From NCBI GenBank assembly GCA_024509875.1, contig JAMPIV010004271.1, forward strand, positions 1 through 64,000: a stretch of 64,000 nucleotides of DNA. Direction: 5' to 3'. This document shows positions 1-13,484 of the stretch, piece after piece; within the stretch, counting starts at the first letter, position 1; each line of letters begins with the position of its first letter. This DNA comes from Oreohelix idahoensis. Its lineage: Eukaryota > Mollusca > Gastropoda > Stylommatophora > Oreohelicidae. Below the pieces are notes generated by a model. That model saw only the letters and a list, made by a program, of their open reading frames with translations, ran no database searches and was not told the origin of the DNA. The translations under genes and the position numbers were made by a program.

Positions 1-630
1 GCCAACTCTTCTTTGATGCCTACCTTTCGGTCGTATGAATAGCTCGAGATATTTAAAGTGAGTCAAACCTGCTCAAGGAATGTTCTCCCAGTTGAATCTG
101 TGTCTTCATTTCTTTCGCGTGATATCACCATGGATTTTGTTTTTTTTAGTGCTGCTTTCATGGACCATTTCCTATCTTCTTCTCCGCTCTTATTTCCTAG
201 ACTTGCAAGGTTTGGATGGAGTTGTGCCCTCTGATTTAGCAATCAGGGCAACATCATCCTGCAATTGCCAGCTTGGCTGAAATACATACATTGTCTCATC
301 TTACAGTAACCCCATGAATTACTTTCTTGTTCTCCTCCTTCTTGACTTGATAAATCGTCATAAGGATGTTTGTAAAGATAAGGTTCTTTTACACAGTGGG
401 TTGATCTCTGAACTCTTCTGGACCTCATTGTTTGCTGTCCTCACATAATTTCTTGCTAAGTCTTGTAGAAGCTCTGTATAGCATGAATCAGAGGTGATGG
501 AATATTCTTCCTTGCCCAATAAACAGTCCATAAGTGTGCTCCATGGGGGGACCTGGTCAAATGCCTTTTCAGATCTCTGTAAAACAAAGATGGTTCTCAA
601 CTCTGTATACTCATATGGGCCTTTAACTAC
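1..630 (-). repeat. RTE-like LINE fragment, RT 3' half, decayed
   Basis: Read in reverse, this matches the reverse-transcriptase region of the better preserved LINE at 34347-37535 (roughly its positions 36400-36970). The first 33 bases correspond to the 'DRKGGIKEELA' coding stretch, and 470-590 to the segment around 'ALEKAFDRVPWSKLWDC'. Many indels break the frame, so it is a dead copy. It runs off the left edge of the window, so its true 3' end is unknown. Similarity fades at about 630. Confidence 0.75.
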
Positions 631-2227
631 AGATGTGCTGAATCATTGGGTTGATTGTTGAAATAAGTTCAGTAAGACAAAATATATGCCTCTTGTCAAA
701 ATTTCTCCGGGAACAAGGCTAAGGCTGTGTAGAAGCAGCATCTGGAGTGTGAGGAAAAGATAAATGGTAGAAATGTAGTAACAGATAACAAAAATACATA
801 GGGTAGAATTTTTAACAATTAATTAATTGAGTTTAAAAAAAATGGTCACACCCCACATTCTCAAAGCTGAACCTAGTATAGAGAAGTCTCTAACAAACTT
901 CACTACCTTAAGGCAGTATTTGTAGGTGGGGCTAACTTTACATAGTAGCATCACCCCAGACCAGTTGTTCTTAACCTAAAGGTTATAATCTAAATGCAGG
1001 TCATTGGGATGAAAGAACTGAAGTAGATTTAACAGAATGTAACATAATGAGAAATATAAACGTGTTCAAAGGCTTGAACATGGAATTAGAAAGACATACT
1101 CACACTCTTGTACACTTCTGCGGTGGGAATTTGCTTCTTTATGCTCTCGACCTAAAGGGGCTTGAAGAAGAGGAATATTAATTTTGTGTTTGTGAATCAC
1201 TGGTTAAATTGTCCTGAATCCCCATGGAGGATATGTCAGGGCGATGAAGGAATTTTTTATTGCTGGCAAGGGCTTTGATTGGGGACAAAAATTAGTCATT
1301 GTGTGGGCGGTTTGTGTCATCATAAATGTATATGAGCGTTATTTCGCATGAAAAATGTGTTGGGTGTGTTTTTGAGTGGGGTAATTATGTCTTTAAACAA
1401 CTAGCTGACTGTGCGAAGCAATTGCTTACCATAAACCCCTCCAATCTCCAAACACCCTGTATTGGAGTTACATGCAAATGATAAGACTGTGCCTCTTTCA
1501 CTACCCTGGGCCACAAGGGGATATAAAGAGTGTGAAAAACTCATAAACCTAGGGGATTGGAATAAGTCAAAAGTCAAGGAAATAATTTTTCTAAAACCTG
1601 CCATATTCTGTTATGAAACTTCAAGTGGCAAAAGGTTAGAGCACTAGCTTATGTGGGGTCAAAAACAAATTCAAAATCCACATAGCAATCAAGCTGATAA
1701 TTTTTTTTTTTTCTATCGCTTGTAAAATGGTTACAGGGACTGCTTTGAGCTAAAAGAGTTAGGAAGGATAAGAAAGGGAAGAAATAAGAGAAAAGGATAG
1801 GAAAAACATTGACATAAATAGAAAATCACTCACTTAAGTGTAACAGTATGTGGAGCAATAATGGAATGCGCGGGGAAAGTGACTGCAAGTACATTAAACA
1901 AGAAAAGAGAAAAAAATAATGGGGAAGATCTGTGAAAAGGATAACGAACAGGAAGTGAAAAGATAGAGTGAGACATTAATATTTACGGGAGATTTTTTAT
2001 GTCTTTGGTCATATATTATAAAACTGCTAAATAAATAATTGTAATTTAGAGATAATATAATTTAGACTTTTGTTTCGTTAATATAAAGATTGTGTACATT
2101 CTGTTTTAGTGTTAATATTTCTTTTAAAAAATTAAACTTAATACAATTTTGTTCTGTTAGTTTGTTTAATATGTGCATTTAGGTATAAATGGATTTTTTT
2201 TTATTCATTAGTCTTTTAATACAATGT
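631..2227. other. Unassigned AT-rich sequence
   Basis: No coding region, RNA gene or recognisable repeat was found here. It is AT-rich and the longest open frames are about 60-67 codons without any domain. Confidence 0.6.
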
Positions 2228-3648
2228 TGTTATATCGGATACAATGTTTAGTGTAATAGGGAATGTATTCTGGGTAATAGTGTTTGTATGTCTTTATGTA
2301 TTAGTTTTTTAGGTTATATGCACTTTATTGCTTGTTAGCTATCGTATTATTTTAGTAGGATTTTTTTTTTTATCAGTTTTTATAGTTATTTTTTTTCAGT
2401 ACTGCGTGAAAATCGCTTATTTATTAGTATATTTGTTATGTGTTTGTGGAGTTTGGTGAGGAAGCTCGCTGCTAGCCGCAATTGTTTGTGTTTGGTGAAC
2501 AGTGAGAAAGTCTCGTGTCTGCTTTTTGAAGCGGACCGATGTGTGTTATTCTTGGGAGAGTGTTCCCGGGGCGGTTTGACGGGTAGGAAAGTCAGTGTTT
2601 TTTTGGGAAGTTGTGAAATGACTGTACAGTGCTGAATTTAAACTGTCGAGGGAATTTTTCGTGTGGGTTTAACAGCGTAGTATGATATCTGGCAGTTTTT
2701 GGATGATTGTGGGACATGTTTTATAAATGCAGTGTGCAGTCTTTAAAGGCCATTATATCCTGTCGTGAGGATTTCTCTGAGTTTATTAAGAGTTACTTTC
2801 TAGGCCCTTGAATCATGATAGCTCCTTGTGGATGGAGTGTTTTTGAGGATTCTTTATAGCGCTGAGTTTAATAAGAGTACTTTAGGCCATGAATCATGAT
2901 AGCTCCTGTGAGAGGATTGTTATTGAGGATTCTTTATAGCGCTGAGGTTAATAAGAGTACTTTAGGCCATGAATCATGATAGCTCCTGTGAGAGGATTGT
3001 TATTGAGGATTCTTTATAGCGCTGAGTTTAATAAGAGTACTTTAGGCCATGAATCATGATAGCTCCTGTGAGAGGATTGTTATTGAGGATTCTTTATAGC
3101 GCTGAGTTTAATTGTGTACTCTAGGGCCATGTATTATGATAATCATTGTTGCTGCCGTGTGCGAAAGTTCTTATGTGTTTATTGTATATCCTGGGTTGTG
3201 ATTTGAACGGTTTTCTATGTTGTATTTCATCCAATGTGTTGTTGACGTGAACTAAACCCATATGAAATGTCACAGGTGTTTTAACACCATCACTTGACTC
3301 TGTGTAGTACCCTGTGGTGTAATCGACTAATTACACTACACTCGCACTTAATATTACATGTGGTGACTGGAACTTAACACGTAATTTTAGAAATAGGACC
3401 TGGTTGTGGGCGTGGTCTATTTGTATCGAGAACAGGTGCATTGCTTACCAGTTAGGACTTCTACTGTGTTTGCCTGGGTGGCGTATATGTAGGTATCAAC
3501 TGGTAGACATTCCAGATACACTATACACAAACTGTTAACGGTAGCAGATAATCAATTTCCAAACAAACATTTCGTTATATGTGCTGCCATTTTTTTGGTA
3601 ATTGGCCTTGACGACATTACACATACTTTTAGGGGGGGTGTGCATACA
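2228..3648 (+). repeat. 5' LTR of the LARD-like element
   Basis: Shares ordered blocks with 9259-10722: the stretch around 'gtgaacagtgagaaagtctc' (2498 and 9534), the 80-bp minisatellite, the 'tatatgtaggtatc' block (3485 and 10561) and a closing G-run. The two copies differ by many indels as well as substitutions, so the pair is old or the sequence is noisy here. Confidence 0.6.
2819..3139 (+). repeat. 80-bp minisatellite, four units
   Basis: Units start at 2819, 2900, 2980 and 3060, the last three exactly 80 bp apart. Each begins 'tagctcctgtgagagg' and contains 'tctttatagcgctgag'. Units 2 and 3 are almost identical, and units 1 and 4 are more diverged. The array lies inside the 5' LTR, and a degenerate counterpart with 4-5 units lies in the 3' LTR at about 9855-10205. 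There are no spacers, so this is not a CRISPR array. Confidence 0.9.
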
Positions 3649-6600
3649 GTGGTGTTTCTTTTTTGTGCTAGTTGTTATAGGATTGACACACCGCGAAATT
3701 GCCGTGTCTATTAATTCTATAGTGTTAGCGGTGTATGCCTGAGTGGCGTTAGTATATGATGGAAAGACTGGACATAAACATTTGAGTGTGTATCCAGGGC
3801 CCAAGGAAAACTTATCAGTATCAGTTAAACTGGGACTGTTAACCTCAAGTGTCAGTCGCAAGTCAAGGAATTTATTACTCAAGATTTTGTGATGTCTTGT
3901 CTATACATGTGGCTGTCTTGGATCCGTGAGTACAAGTAATCATCAGGCAAGTATGAAAAGAGCGGTTATAAATTCTTTCAAACGAAATTGACAGATGGTG
4001 TACCATTTCTGGTTTCTGTGCGGTGTGTTAGGCCCCGTAGGGCTGAATCGATGGACCTGAGCGGTTCTCAAGGTGTCAAGTTCCAATGCCTATTCTGTTG
4101 TCGATTGTTTTACCATTGAATAACTTGTGTGATATTCAGGGGGTTAACGGAATGGATCAGAAAGGGTTTTTCATCAAAGAAAGTGGTTTGTTTTGTGATG
4201 TGAAACTGTGTCGCCTTAACTATTGTCAAACGAGGCCTTCCTGTGCTTTGCTCTCCGATATACTCTTGAAATCTGTTGTTTTTGTTGTCTAATTCTATAT
4301 AGGACATATTTATTTAGGATTTAGTTATTATTGATGCTAAGTATTGGTATGGTTGCCATGATATATGGTTGGACTTTCCCTCAGATGGAAAGAGGAATTG
4401 ATGGATACAATAGTTATGAATAATATTTTTGGGGTCTATACATACTGAACTGTGTGAAATGGAAGGGTAAATTGTCAAGAAAACTTTCTTGAAACATTAA
4501 ACTTGCGACCTTAATATTTTATATTGATCTAGATATATAGTTAACTGGGTGATTAAATCTCCCATGGATTTTGATAATAATCCTGCAGATCTAAGGCCTA
4601 TGGTTGGAGAGTGCATTGTTAAAGGTAGAGATTAAAATGGGATGTGTGGTCCAGAATTGGAGTTATGCGATCTTGGGGACGATTTGTTGGTTAATGTTGT
4701 CGTATTCCTAAAGTTATTTGCTGAACATACTTAAGCTTCTTTGTCAATGTAAGATAATGGCTATGGTATTTGATGATTTGCTTACAGCACCTTCGTGTGT
4801 TTTTTATCAAACAGTATATTGAAACTTGAAACTCGGTCAGATAATGCATAAATTATAATTCAAAATGATCCACAACGGTTTTCCTGATGAGGCAGAAAAA
4901 GGGAAATTTGGAAGTGAGAAACAAATAAATGTCAACAAAAACAGAGTGCCCTAAGGGAAAAGGGACAAATTGTTTAAAAGTTTAATATGAAGTGAGTAAA
5001 TCTACACGTAACGTATCTAAACTCGAAACTGAGTTGATTTAAGTCAAACACGAACTTACTAAAAGTACATGCCGCGTTTTAAATGCTGATTGAACAAGAA
5101 CAAAGAAGTTGGAAATTCGAGTTGAAAGCAAGGATGGACGAAAGTTGGTTATCTCAGACCAGGGGGGTCGAGAGGAGGTGTTTCAGGGGGAGAAAGAAGA
5201 TACATGGAATATTTGACATAGTTCAGGCCAAGAAATGTGAAGTATAGCATGGGGTGTTCTGAAGAGACTTACATTAATATGCTGTCAATGATGTAAGTTG
5301 GAGGATAAGATAGTATCAGTTGGCCAACTAAAAAAAGAAAGACATTACCATGACAGTAATTCCGAAGAAAGTTCCAGGATAGGGGGGGACGAATTGTGAT
5401 AGAAAATGATAGTCTAATTGAAACATGTCAAACTAGATGCTAAAATAAAGGAAAAGGTATGAAATGGGGGGGGGGGGGGAGACGAAAATTAGAAGAAGAG
5501 TAAAAACAACACTGAGGAGAAATGAGGAGGAGATCTAAAAATTAAGAATGAGAGAATTGTTAACTGGGGGGACAGAGGGATGAGAAGAAGTTAAAGTGGA
5601 GAGGTTTGACATTTGACAAATTAAATAGGAAATTACAGTTGAAAAAGATTTCACACATAAAAAAAATCGTCTGAAATTGCTGAGAGTGGCGAGGGTGAGC
5701 GGGATGGGAGAGCGAGGAGAGGCGGGCGGCAGGGTCACTAACTCGATGTGTTGTATTTTTAACAACGGAATAATGTGGCTTACTGAGTAAATGTTGGACA
5801 AATACTTAGACAGAATATTGTTTACCAACGAAGAAAAAAAAATGCAAAAGAGCCAGCCCCGATTACAAATCTGTGCGGTTTGAAAAAGGTTAGATGGTGA
5901 GTAGACAAACTAATCTTTTACGGAGTGAAAAATTATATACTTTCGGAAGGTCTTTGGATTTGCTTCCTTATAGCAACGATCTTGGCGGTTGTGTGGAATA
6001 GAAGAGAATGGATAAGGTAAAACTGTCCAGTCTGTTAGATTTCAAGCTAAAAGCACCCAAAAGAGTAATATCGAGTAACTGTTTTTGGAGGTTCTTGAAG
6101 ATGATAACAAGGGATATTGTTTATAAGTTATGGGTTCCAAGGAATGTAAACCATTATAGGGCGTAACGATATTAAGGATATTTAGATCTGAGGATGGATA
6201 CTGGAATACAAAGCATTTTGTCAAAGGGTAAAAGGAATGGAAAGAGTTTTTGTAGGAGAGTTTTTTCTTAAGTTTAGAAAGTTACCAAGGAAATTCATAT
6301 GATATCATTTTCCTTCTCAGATGAGATAGTGACATTGTTAAGGTTATCGCAACTGTTTAATTCTCAGAATTTGAAAATAATGGTACAGACAAATAAAAGA
6401 AGAGGGGGGTTTTCAATCGTGCATTAATTTTTCTGAAAGATTTTTTGTGGGAGGTTGAAAAAAAACGTTAATCATTAAACATGTTAAACTGGGATTATAG
6501 ACATTAATTTATAGCTCAATACAAAGAGGGAAATGTATGTTAAATTTTTTTGATTAAGACGGATTAATAAGGAGCAATTATGCTAAGTGTTGCTCGACAT

Positions 6601-9258
6601 GTGGCCTAGAAGCATTGTTATTAAGAAATGTAGCAAATTGATAATGGATGTCACAATTATAATGCTTGTTATGTTTTGTATTTTGATATAGTGCAGTACG
6701 TGTTGTGAACTTTAAAGAAGAGGTCGGGATGACATAGTGGGGTGATCAGTATTAACCACTACCGGTCCACATTGAGGGGTAATTGGTTTGTTTAACCTCT
6801 CCGTTGTTCGTAAGTAAATTTTCACCATTCATTATATAATGGAAGTTGCTTTTGTGATTTTTGATACAAAGAGGCGACTTCTTGATATGGGGTCAGCGCT
6901 CCTGTTTACGTTAACGGCTGTTTACGGTAGCGCGCTACAACAAGATATAGGCCAACATTGTTGCCGAGCGAGTGTTTTTCTTCAAGCAGAACATATCAGC
7001 GTGCTATCGAAACCATGGTTCGACGTTTTACCCCTTAGTGTGTAGGAGATTGTCGCCAAGACCTATGGAGATTTTTGTTTGCGGGTTTTGATTTTTGTTT
7101 TGTTTGTTTATTAGGACAGTAGATGTTATTATGTATTCCTATTGCATAGATCATTATAGGTTGTTATATTAGGATTATATCATCTTTACGCATCATTTTG
7201 ATGTCCTATTGTTTTCCTTTATATTGTATGGACTGTTTTAATTATTAAATTAGTTCATTTCGATGCTATTTTTATACTATTGTGTTTTGGATTATAATGT
7301 AGTGTGTTAGATTGGTAGTGACGCCCAACCACCCCCTCCCCCTGTTTACTATGCAATGAATGCAATGAGCCCACCCCTGATTGTTTACTATTCATGATGC
7401 AACCTTAGCTGGGTTACGAAATAAATACCTATGCTAATTTTAAAACCTTATAATCATTGACATTTTATACTATGTGGTGTTGAACTTGAAGGGTTTTTTT
7501 TTTTTTTGGTTTGGTTTTACAGTATGTGTTGGGTAGAAATAGTTTTGTACATGATGAGTTTTGCCCAGCACCTCTGCACCTTACTAGAATAGTTGAATAC
7601 ATGTTACACATTAAGTTATTTTAATTATATCAGGTGGGAGGATTAGATATAATTTTATTATCTACAATAACAACTGTTAGCTTAAGCTGAACGTGATTGT
7701 CAGCCGGTAAATTAATTTAAAGTTTAAATTTGATAAAACTGTATAGTGGGGAATATTTAACAGCGGTTTGCTGATATTGTTTATTGGGATTGAGAAAAAT
7801 CTAGAGATTGGTTTTAAGCCACTTGCTTAAAATCTATACATTTTACGTTGTTTTTTACATGTTTTTGCCTAATCTTTGTTTTTTGGTAAGTAGTGTGTTT
7901 TTTCTGTGTGTTTCTCTGGTTGTGACGTATTTAAAAACAAAAAAGTAAAAAACTTAAATGTGTTGTTTAGTGTTGTTGGCTCTAGATACTGGAAATTGTT
8001 TTATGGCTCTCATTTTTGCTAAAGTCTACGTTTTTTTGTTAATTTTGTCTAATTTTAGTATTTTGTATTAATTAAATTAAATACTATAGTTTTATGTAAC
8101 TTTGCATATACGGTTAATATTTTTGTTACTGTATTTTTTTGGATAATATTTTTTTTTTTCCAGACATTGTAAATGTTTTATTTTTGTTTTTGTGTTATGC
8201 CTAGCGTTTGACTATGTGCTATGGTTTGTGATATGTAGAGTAAATGTTAGTCTCTTTAAAGAAAGTTTTTTGTTTGGTTTTTTGGATGTTTATGTTGATC
8301 ATTTGCGCTTGAATTTATGCGTTGGTTCTTATAGCAATGCTATCAGACTTTTTGTGTGTGTTTGTCGATAATTTATCTGCTTGTTTATGTATAACTTGTA
8401 TAACTTGTTTAGATTACTGATTAATGTTTTTGTTTAGTTATAAAAACTATTTTTTGTAGTATTAGTATATAGGAATAACTTTGTTATTTTGGTTTTGTGC
8501 TGTTCGATCGTTGTTTGTTATGTATTTGTGAAATACGTTATTGATTTAAATTTGTCTATTTCAGTATATTTTTTAAATCAAAACGGTCGTTCTTATATTC
8601 AATTCCTTTTTTGCTTTCTATCTGTCCTTTGTTGATTTTTCTTCATTCTTCCATTCTTTTCTATTGTCTCCTTTTCTAGGATGGTTTCATATTTGTTTTA
8701 ATTTCGTGATTTATTTTCGTTTCACTTCATTTTCCTTGTTATACTTATTTATTTAGCTTCTCTAATTTCATTATATGTATTTGTCTACTTTATTGGTAAT
8801 ATAACTTTTAAATATTAGTGTAGCTACTTGTGATTTTTGTAAATTATTTTACATATATAAATTGTTTTGATGTTAATATTATTGTTTTTGCATCTTATTT
8901 AGGATTTCATACTTACCTTTTATTACGGATCATTTTTTCGTTTGCTTGTGATCTTGTTTTTTCTTTTGTTACATCGGTTGTTCCCTATTTAGTTGTGTGT
9001 ATTCACTTAAACTTGGTTTTGTAATGCATTATCTTTGGTCAGTGCTTAATTGTATTACCATTAGATACCTACATTTTTACATTTCACTTAATGTTTTTAT
9101 ATTTTGTTAGTATTCTTATTTTTCACTTAACTTAAAGGTAATTCTTTAGAGCGCATCTGTTAGAGCTTCATTGTATCTTTATCTTTTTTGGTTCTTGGGA
9201 TTTGAATTTTGTCAAAACAATTTGATAGAATCAATTATTTATCTTTCTGGGGGGGTGA
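3649..9258. other. Internal region of the LARD-like element, no identifiable genes
   Basis: No open frame above about 100 codons and no retroelement motif was found. About 4900-5900 is purine-rich on the + strand, with long A and G runs (including a 14-G run at 5466-5479). About 7060-9250 is strongly T-rich. A less AT-rich patch at 6720-7060 holds a 68-codon frame without recognisable similarity. Confidence 0.55.
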
Positions 9259-10722
9259 TGTTACGATGATAAGGAATACAGAATTAGGTGTAAAGGGGCG
9301 TACATCTGGAGTCTCTGAGTCGTAGCAGACTAGATTTCTGAGTTGGAGCACTGTAGTTGCTTGTTAGCTATCCAATTATTTAGAGCGTATATTCGTGATA
9401 GGTTTCGTGAGAGCCAGACTTTACAGGACAGCGATGAAAAAAGCGCCTTGATGTAGTTATTCTGGTATTGTTTGTGAGTTGGGTGAGTGGTAAGCTCGGC
9501 TTGCTATGCCCGCAAATGTTTGTGTTGTGCGTGGTGAACAGTGAGAAAGTCTCGTGTTTTGCTTTTGTGGCGGGTCGAGGTGTTTATCTAGGGGAGAGAG
9601 TTCGGGGCGTTTGACCGGGTTAGGAGGACAGTGGTTTTTTGGGTTGGGGAAAAGCAGGTAACAGTGCTGAAATTTATTATGGTCGGAAGATTTTTCGTGT
9701 GGGTAAGCCGTATTGTATGAAACTGCAGTTTTTTGATGGATTGTGGGAAAATGTTTATACTGCAGGATAGTGTTGCAGTCTTTAGAAGGCGCATAATACT
9801 CCTGTGTGAGGGAAGTCCTGTGTTTAATAAGAGTATTTAGGCCTATGAATCTATGATCGCTCCTTGTGAGGAGGGGATTGTTATGAGGAATTCTTTATAG
9901 CGCTGAGTTTATTAAGGAGTAACTTTTTTTTGTAGGGGGTGGGGGGGGGCCATGAATCGATGATAGCTCCTGTGAGTGGATTGTTATTGAGGGATTCTTT
10001 ATAGCGCTGAGTTTAATAAGAGTACTTTAGGGGCATGAATCATGATAGCTCCTGTAGGAGAGGTTTGTTTATTGAGGTATTCTTTATAGCGCTGTGTGTA
10101 ATAAGAGTAACTTTTGGCCATGAATATCTTGATAGCTCATGTGAGTGGGATGTTATTGAGGGATTCTTTAGAAACGCTGTGGTTTAATATGAGTACTTCT
10201 AGGCAACTTGTTATTTTATGTTTCATTTTGATGGCTCGATGTGCGCAGGTTCTTATTGTTGGTATGTATATCTTGGGTTGTGATGAGAACGAGTCTATGT
10301 GTATTTCTCAAATGTGTTGTGGGTTGAAGAATCCCATTATGAAAATGTCAACCAGTAGTTTACAAACATCCATCGGACTTTTGCACGTACCTGTGGGTTG
10401 TAAACGATTAACACACAAGAACCTTAATATTTTCATTATGTGTCAGGGAATCTTAAACAGTATTTAGTAATAGCCCGGAGTGGGCGGGGGTCTATTTGTA
10501 TCGAGAAACTGTGCAAATCGCTTACCTGTAGACTCTCTTACTGTGTTTGCCTGTTGTGGGGTATATGTAGGTATCTACTGTAGACATTACAGATCCACAA
10601 CACAACAGTAACAGTTTAGTCCAGATAAATCTAATATCCACCAAACATAACGTTATCAGTGCTGCATTTAAGTAATTTGGCCATGGACGTTACACTATCA
10701 GTAGGTGGGGGGGGGTGTAACA
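9259..10722 (+). repeat. 3' LTR of the LARD-like element
   Basis: Begins TGTTACGATG directly after a G-rich polypurine tract and ends ggtgtaaca, giving matching 6-bp inverted termini. It carries the degenerate minisatellite at 9855-10205. It is longer than the left copy, mainly through small insertions and homopolymer expansions. Confidence 0.6.
9855..10205 (+). repeat. Degenerate 80-bp minisatellite, 4-5 units
   Basis: This is the counterpart of the array at 2819-3139. The 'ttctttatagcgctg' core recurs in most units, but each unit has its own small indels, including a G-run insertion near 9930-9950. Confidence 0.8.
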
Positions 10723-11784
10723 GATGTCAAAAAGGACCAGTTGAAGTTACTGTCAAAATTAATTGTGCATCTGTACAAACAATTTGGAACTTATGAGAGA
10801 CAGGATAGAGCAATCAGTTACATACAAACTTACTCAACAGTAGAAGTTTTTGATCTTCGGGCCAAGGACGAAGGACCATATACAGGCACGTGATTGACTA
10901 ATATTACCTCGGAATCCTACACCAAAATGAGTTTTACCCCAATGTGGGGGGGGGACTTCATTTGATCAAGTGTCATAAAACTTCAATTTCCCACACTTCT
11001 CAGCTTGACAAGTTACAGAAGAAGAATGATGTGAAGATAGTAAGCCAAATTTTTGTACTGCGCCCAACTACTTACAGTAATAACACAACTTATGTTGGCT
11101 TCAGAATATGTTCGAATAAACGTTGAAGATGTTTTCTTGTTAATGTGGACTTATACTAGTTTAAAACTTGTAAATGAATTTTTTTGTTTCTTTTTATAAT
11201 AGAATAGTTTGTCGTTTCAACTATAGGACTCCGAGGTTTGTTGGTTTACATTAAGGCAAATGTCCATTTTTTCAATTGATTTCTTGTGGTCTGTTGGTTA
11301 ATTTAGGAAGTAAGCTGAAAAAAACAATCTCTCTGGCAGAAATAACTGGCAACACTTACCTGATGACATAATGGTATCATTTGACGAGGTGGAAATCTAT
11401 GGACAAATAGCAATCCATGGTTGTTCTGTAAATGGACCTAATCAGTTGGCCCTGTTTTTTTTTGATTGCTTGTTTTTGCAATTTGTCTTATCAACTGGTA
11501 TGTGTGATGTTCGATGAATTTTCACCTGTGTAAATATTAAAAATTATTAATTTGGATTTAATTGATCCAAGTTTGCATCTTCGATCTTTCCTTTTTGTGT
11601 TCCCTGTGGTACTATGGAGCCCTCTTTCTGAATATGGTCCCTGTGCAGAATAGCTGCAGAATATTTCAGTTGCTTTTGACTAGTCGTGACTTCTGCAGCT
11701 AGTTGTTTCTTACAAGTTAAAGGGTTGCAGCCCCTTGGGAAATTGCACAAAACTAAATATTAATAATATGGTTTATAACAATTG
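10723..11784. other. Unassigned sequence
   Basis: No gene, RNA or repeat family recognised. Open frames are 60-62 codons and lack features. Confidence 0.5.
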
Positions 11785-12005
11785 ATAGAGGGGTGGTTAC
11801 AGCGCAGGTTTATTGCAACGTGAAGGTGACAGGTGTGAATCACAGGATTGGTCTTGCCTCCAGTTCTCCCAGCTGTAAATGGGTACCCTGACTCTTATAT
11901 TGAGTTTAGGGAAAGGAAAAGGCTGCGAGGGATTGCTTAAGTACATTATTAAAATAAGAAAAAAATATATTAAAGAATTGTTCCTTCGTCCATTCTTCAT
12001 CATCC
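11785..12005 (+). repeat. Candidate tRNA-derived SINE
   Basis: Contains an A-box-like motif (tggttacagcgcagg, 11794-11808) and, 38 bases downstream, a B-box-like motif (ggtgtgaatcac, 11832-11843), the spacing of an internal RNA polymerase III promoter. It is followed by 'agctgtaaatgggtaccc', a type of post-tRNA segment found in SINEs, and then an A-rich stretch. No flanking target duplication was found and both boxes are imperfect. Confidence 0.4.
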
Positions 12006-13225
12006 TTCTGGGCTCCTTCTAGAGGCATGGAGACCACCACTTTAAGCGGGTGATTTGGAAGGAAGCCTACACCAAGCTGTGACATGATTTTACATCTGGG
12101 GTTTATGTGGGCTTTTTGTTTTACTTATGAGGTTGGAGCCCCTTGCAAACCTCTATTAATGCAACCTTGTATACGACACATGCCTTTGCTGGTGCTGGTT
12201 GGCCATGTCTCAGAAGGGAGACCCTGATGCCTCACAAGAAACAGCTTTGCTTTGGAACCCTGAAGGAAAACGAAATGAGAGGCCCGACCAAAAAACAACA
12301 TGTCGTAGGAATAGTGGAGGCCCTGAGAATGCAATAGATAGTGAACCAGGAGTTTTGGGGGTCACATGTAACAAAGGAATGGCCGCCGATACGGATGCAA
12401 ACGTGGAGTAACCAATTTGTTGTTGGCCCTATGAAGAATCGGGCCACTAGGCGTGATGGGACAGCCTGACTGCTTGGACGGTCGTGGCGGCTATGGATCA
12501 AAGATGAAAGCCGTCATGACTAAGGGTGTAGTTGTTCTTTCTTTCTTTATTTTGTGTCTTCAGGGACTCCGCGGGGAACTAAACAGTGCACACTAATTAT
12601 AAATAATTTTAATATTTTTTATAATAAATCATGTTATATTAAAAGCTACCAATAGTGTATTATTAATACTAAGGAAAAATTCAGGATATAAATTTAATCA
12701 GAAATGAACAAATTATTGGATGTAAAAAGTTCAATACCATTTTTTTACCTATAGCCATTTTTAAGTAGATGCAAAAAAAAAATAGGTTAAATAGCAACAT
12801 AGTAATCTATATCTTATTCAAATTTCCATGCTGGTGGCATAGGAGAATCATGTCTCACACTACTTACTGACTCCTGTACTATTTATAAATTCTGTCGTGT
12901 TGTCTTGTAGTCAATGCCATGCTTGTCCAAATGGTTCCAGTTCCCTTTTGGTCTTTGTTAGCCACTTCTAATGTTACTTCCTTCTATATTTCTGTTAGTT
13001 CATGATTTTATTCAGCTTTCTTTTTCTATATAATCATGCCAAATAAATGAAGAATGCTTCCTTTATCATGATAGAATATGCTTCTTTGCACGTTAGGCCT
13101 CTTTCAGGACATCCACATTATTCTTTTTAGCAAATTAAAGATAAGCAAATAATAATAAATGGTCAGAGAACAAATTTAATGGCTGTTCTTGAAGTTCCTT
13201 ATCTACACAGAGGTGCTGTGACTTT
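12006..13225. other. Unassigned sequence
   Basis: Overlapping 60-90 codon frames on both strands at 12125-12501 have no recognisable domain, and nothing else was identified. AT-rich from 12600 onward. Confidence 0.5.
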
Positions 13226-13484
13226 GCAAACGTAGTTAAACCTGACACTTACTTAGTCGATCCCCTTTTCTTACGTGAGGTGTAGAGGTTTGGAAGAAGA
13301 GAGCGCCAGGTCTATCATCCTATCGGCTTGTGTTTTCTCCTGGCCTGGTTCATTTCTAGTCCTCAGGCCTTCAAGAAGATTGTTTATTGTTGTCTTACAC
13401 ACATGGGGTTGGTCCTGAAATTTCTTTTCCTGACTTATGGTTTGCTGTCCTCACTTAATTTCTGCAGCAAGACTTGTAGAAGCT

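Larger units (their letters stand above)
2228..10722 (+). mobile_element. LTR retroelement with no recognisable coding region (LARD-like)
   Basis: Two long direct repeats (2228-3648 and 9259-10722) bracket 5.6 kb of sequence. The right repeat begins TGTTAC and ends GTAACA, the inverted-terminus pattern of an LTR, and is preceded by a polypurine-like run (ctgggggggtga, 9247-9258). The left repeat begins TGTTATATCGG. Flanking bases are aatgt on the left and gatgt on the right, compatible with a mutated 5-bp target duplication. No RT, integrase or protease motif was seen in any frame, so this is either an old decayed element or a non-autonomous large derivative. Orientation comes from the position of the polypurine tract. 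An unrelated segmental duplication is the alternative, but the termini argue against it. Confidence 0.6.

Noticed and set aside
2819..3139. Regular 80-bp repeats as a CRISPR array
   Set aside because: Units are contiguous without unique spacers, and the window is eukaryotic.
12125..12501. Cluster of overlapping 64-89 codon frames
   Set aside because: Open in four phases at once with no domain; composition effect most likely.
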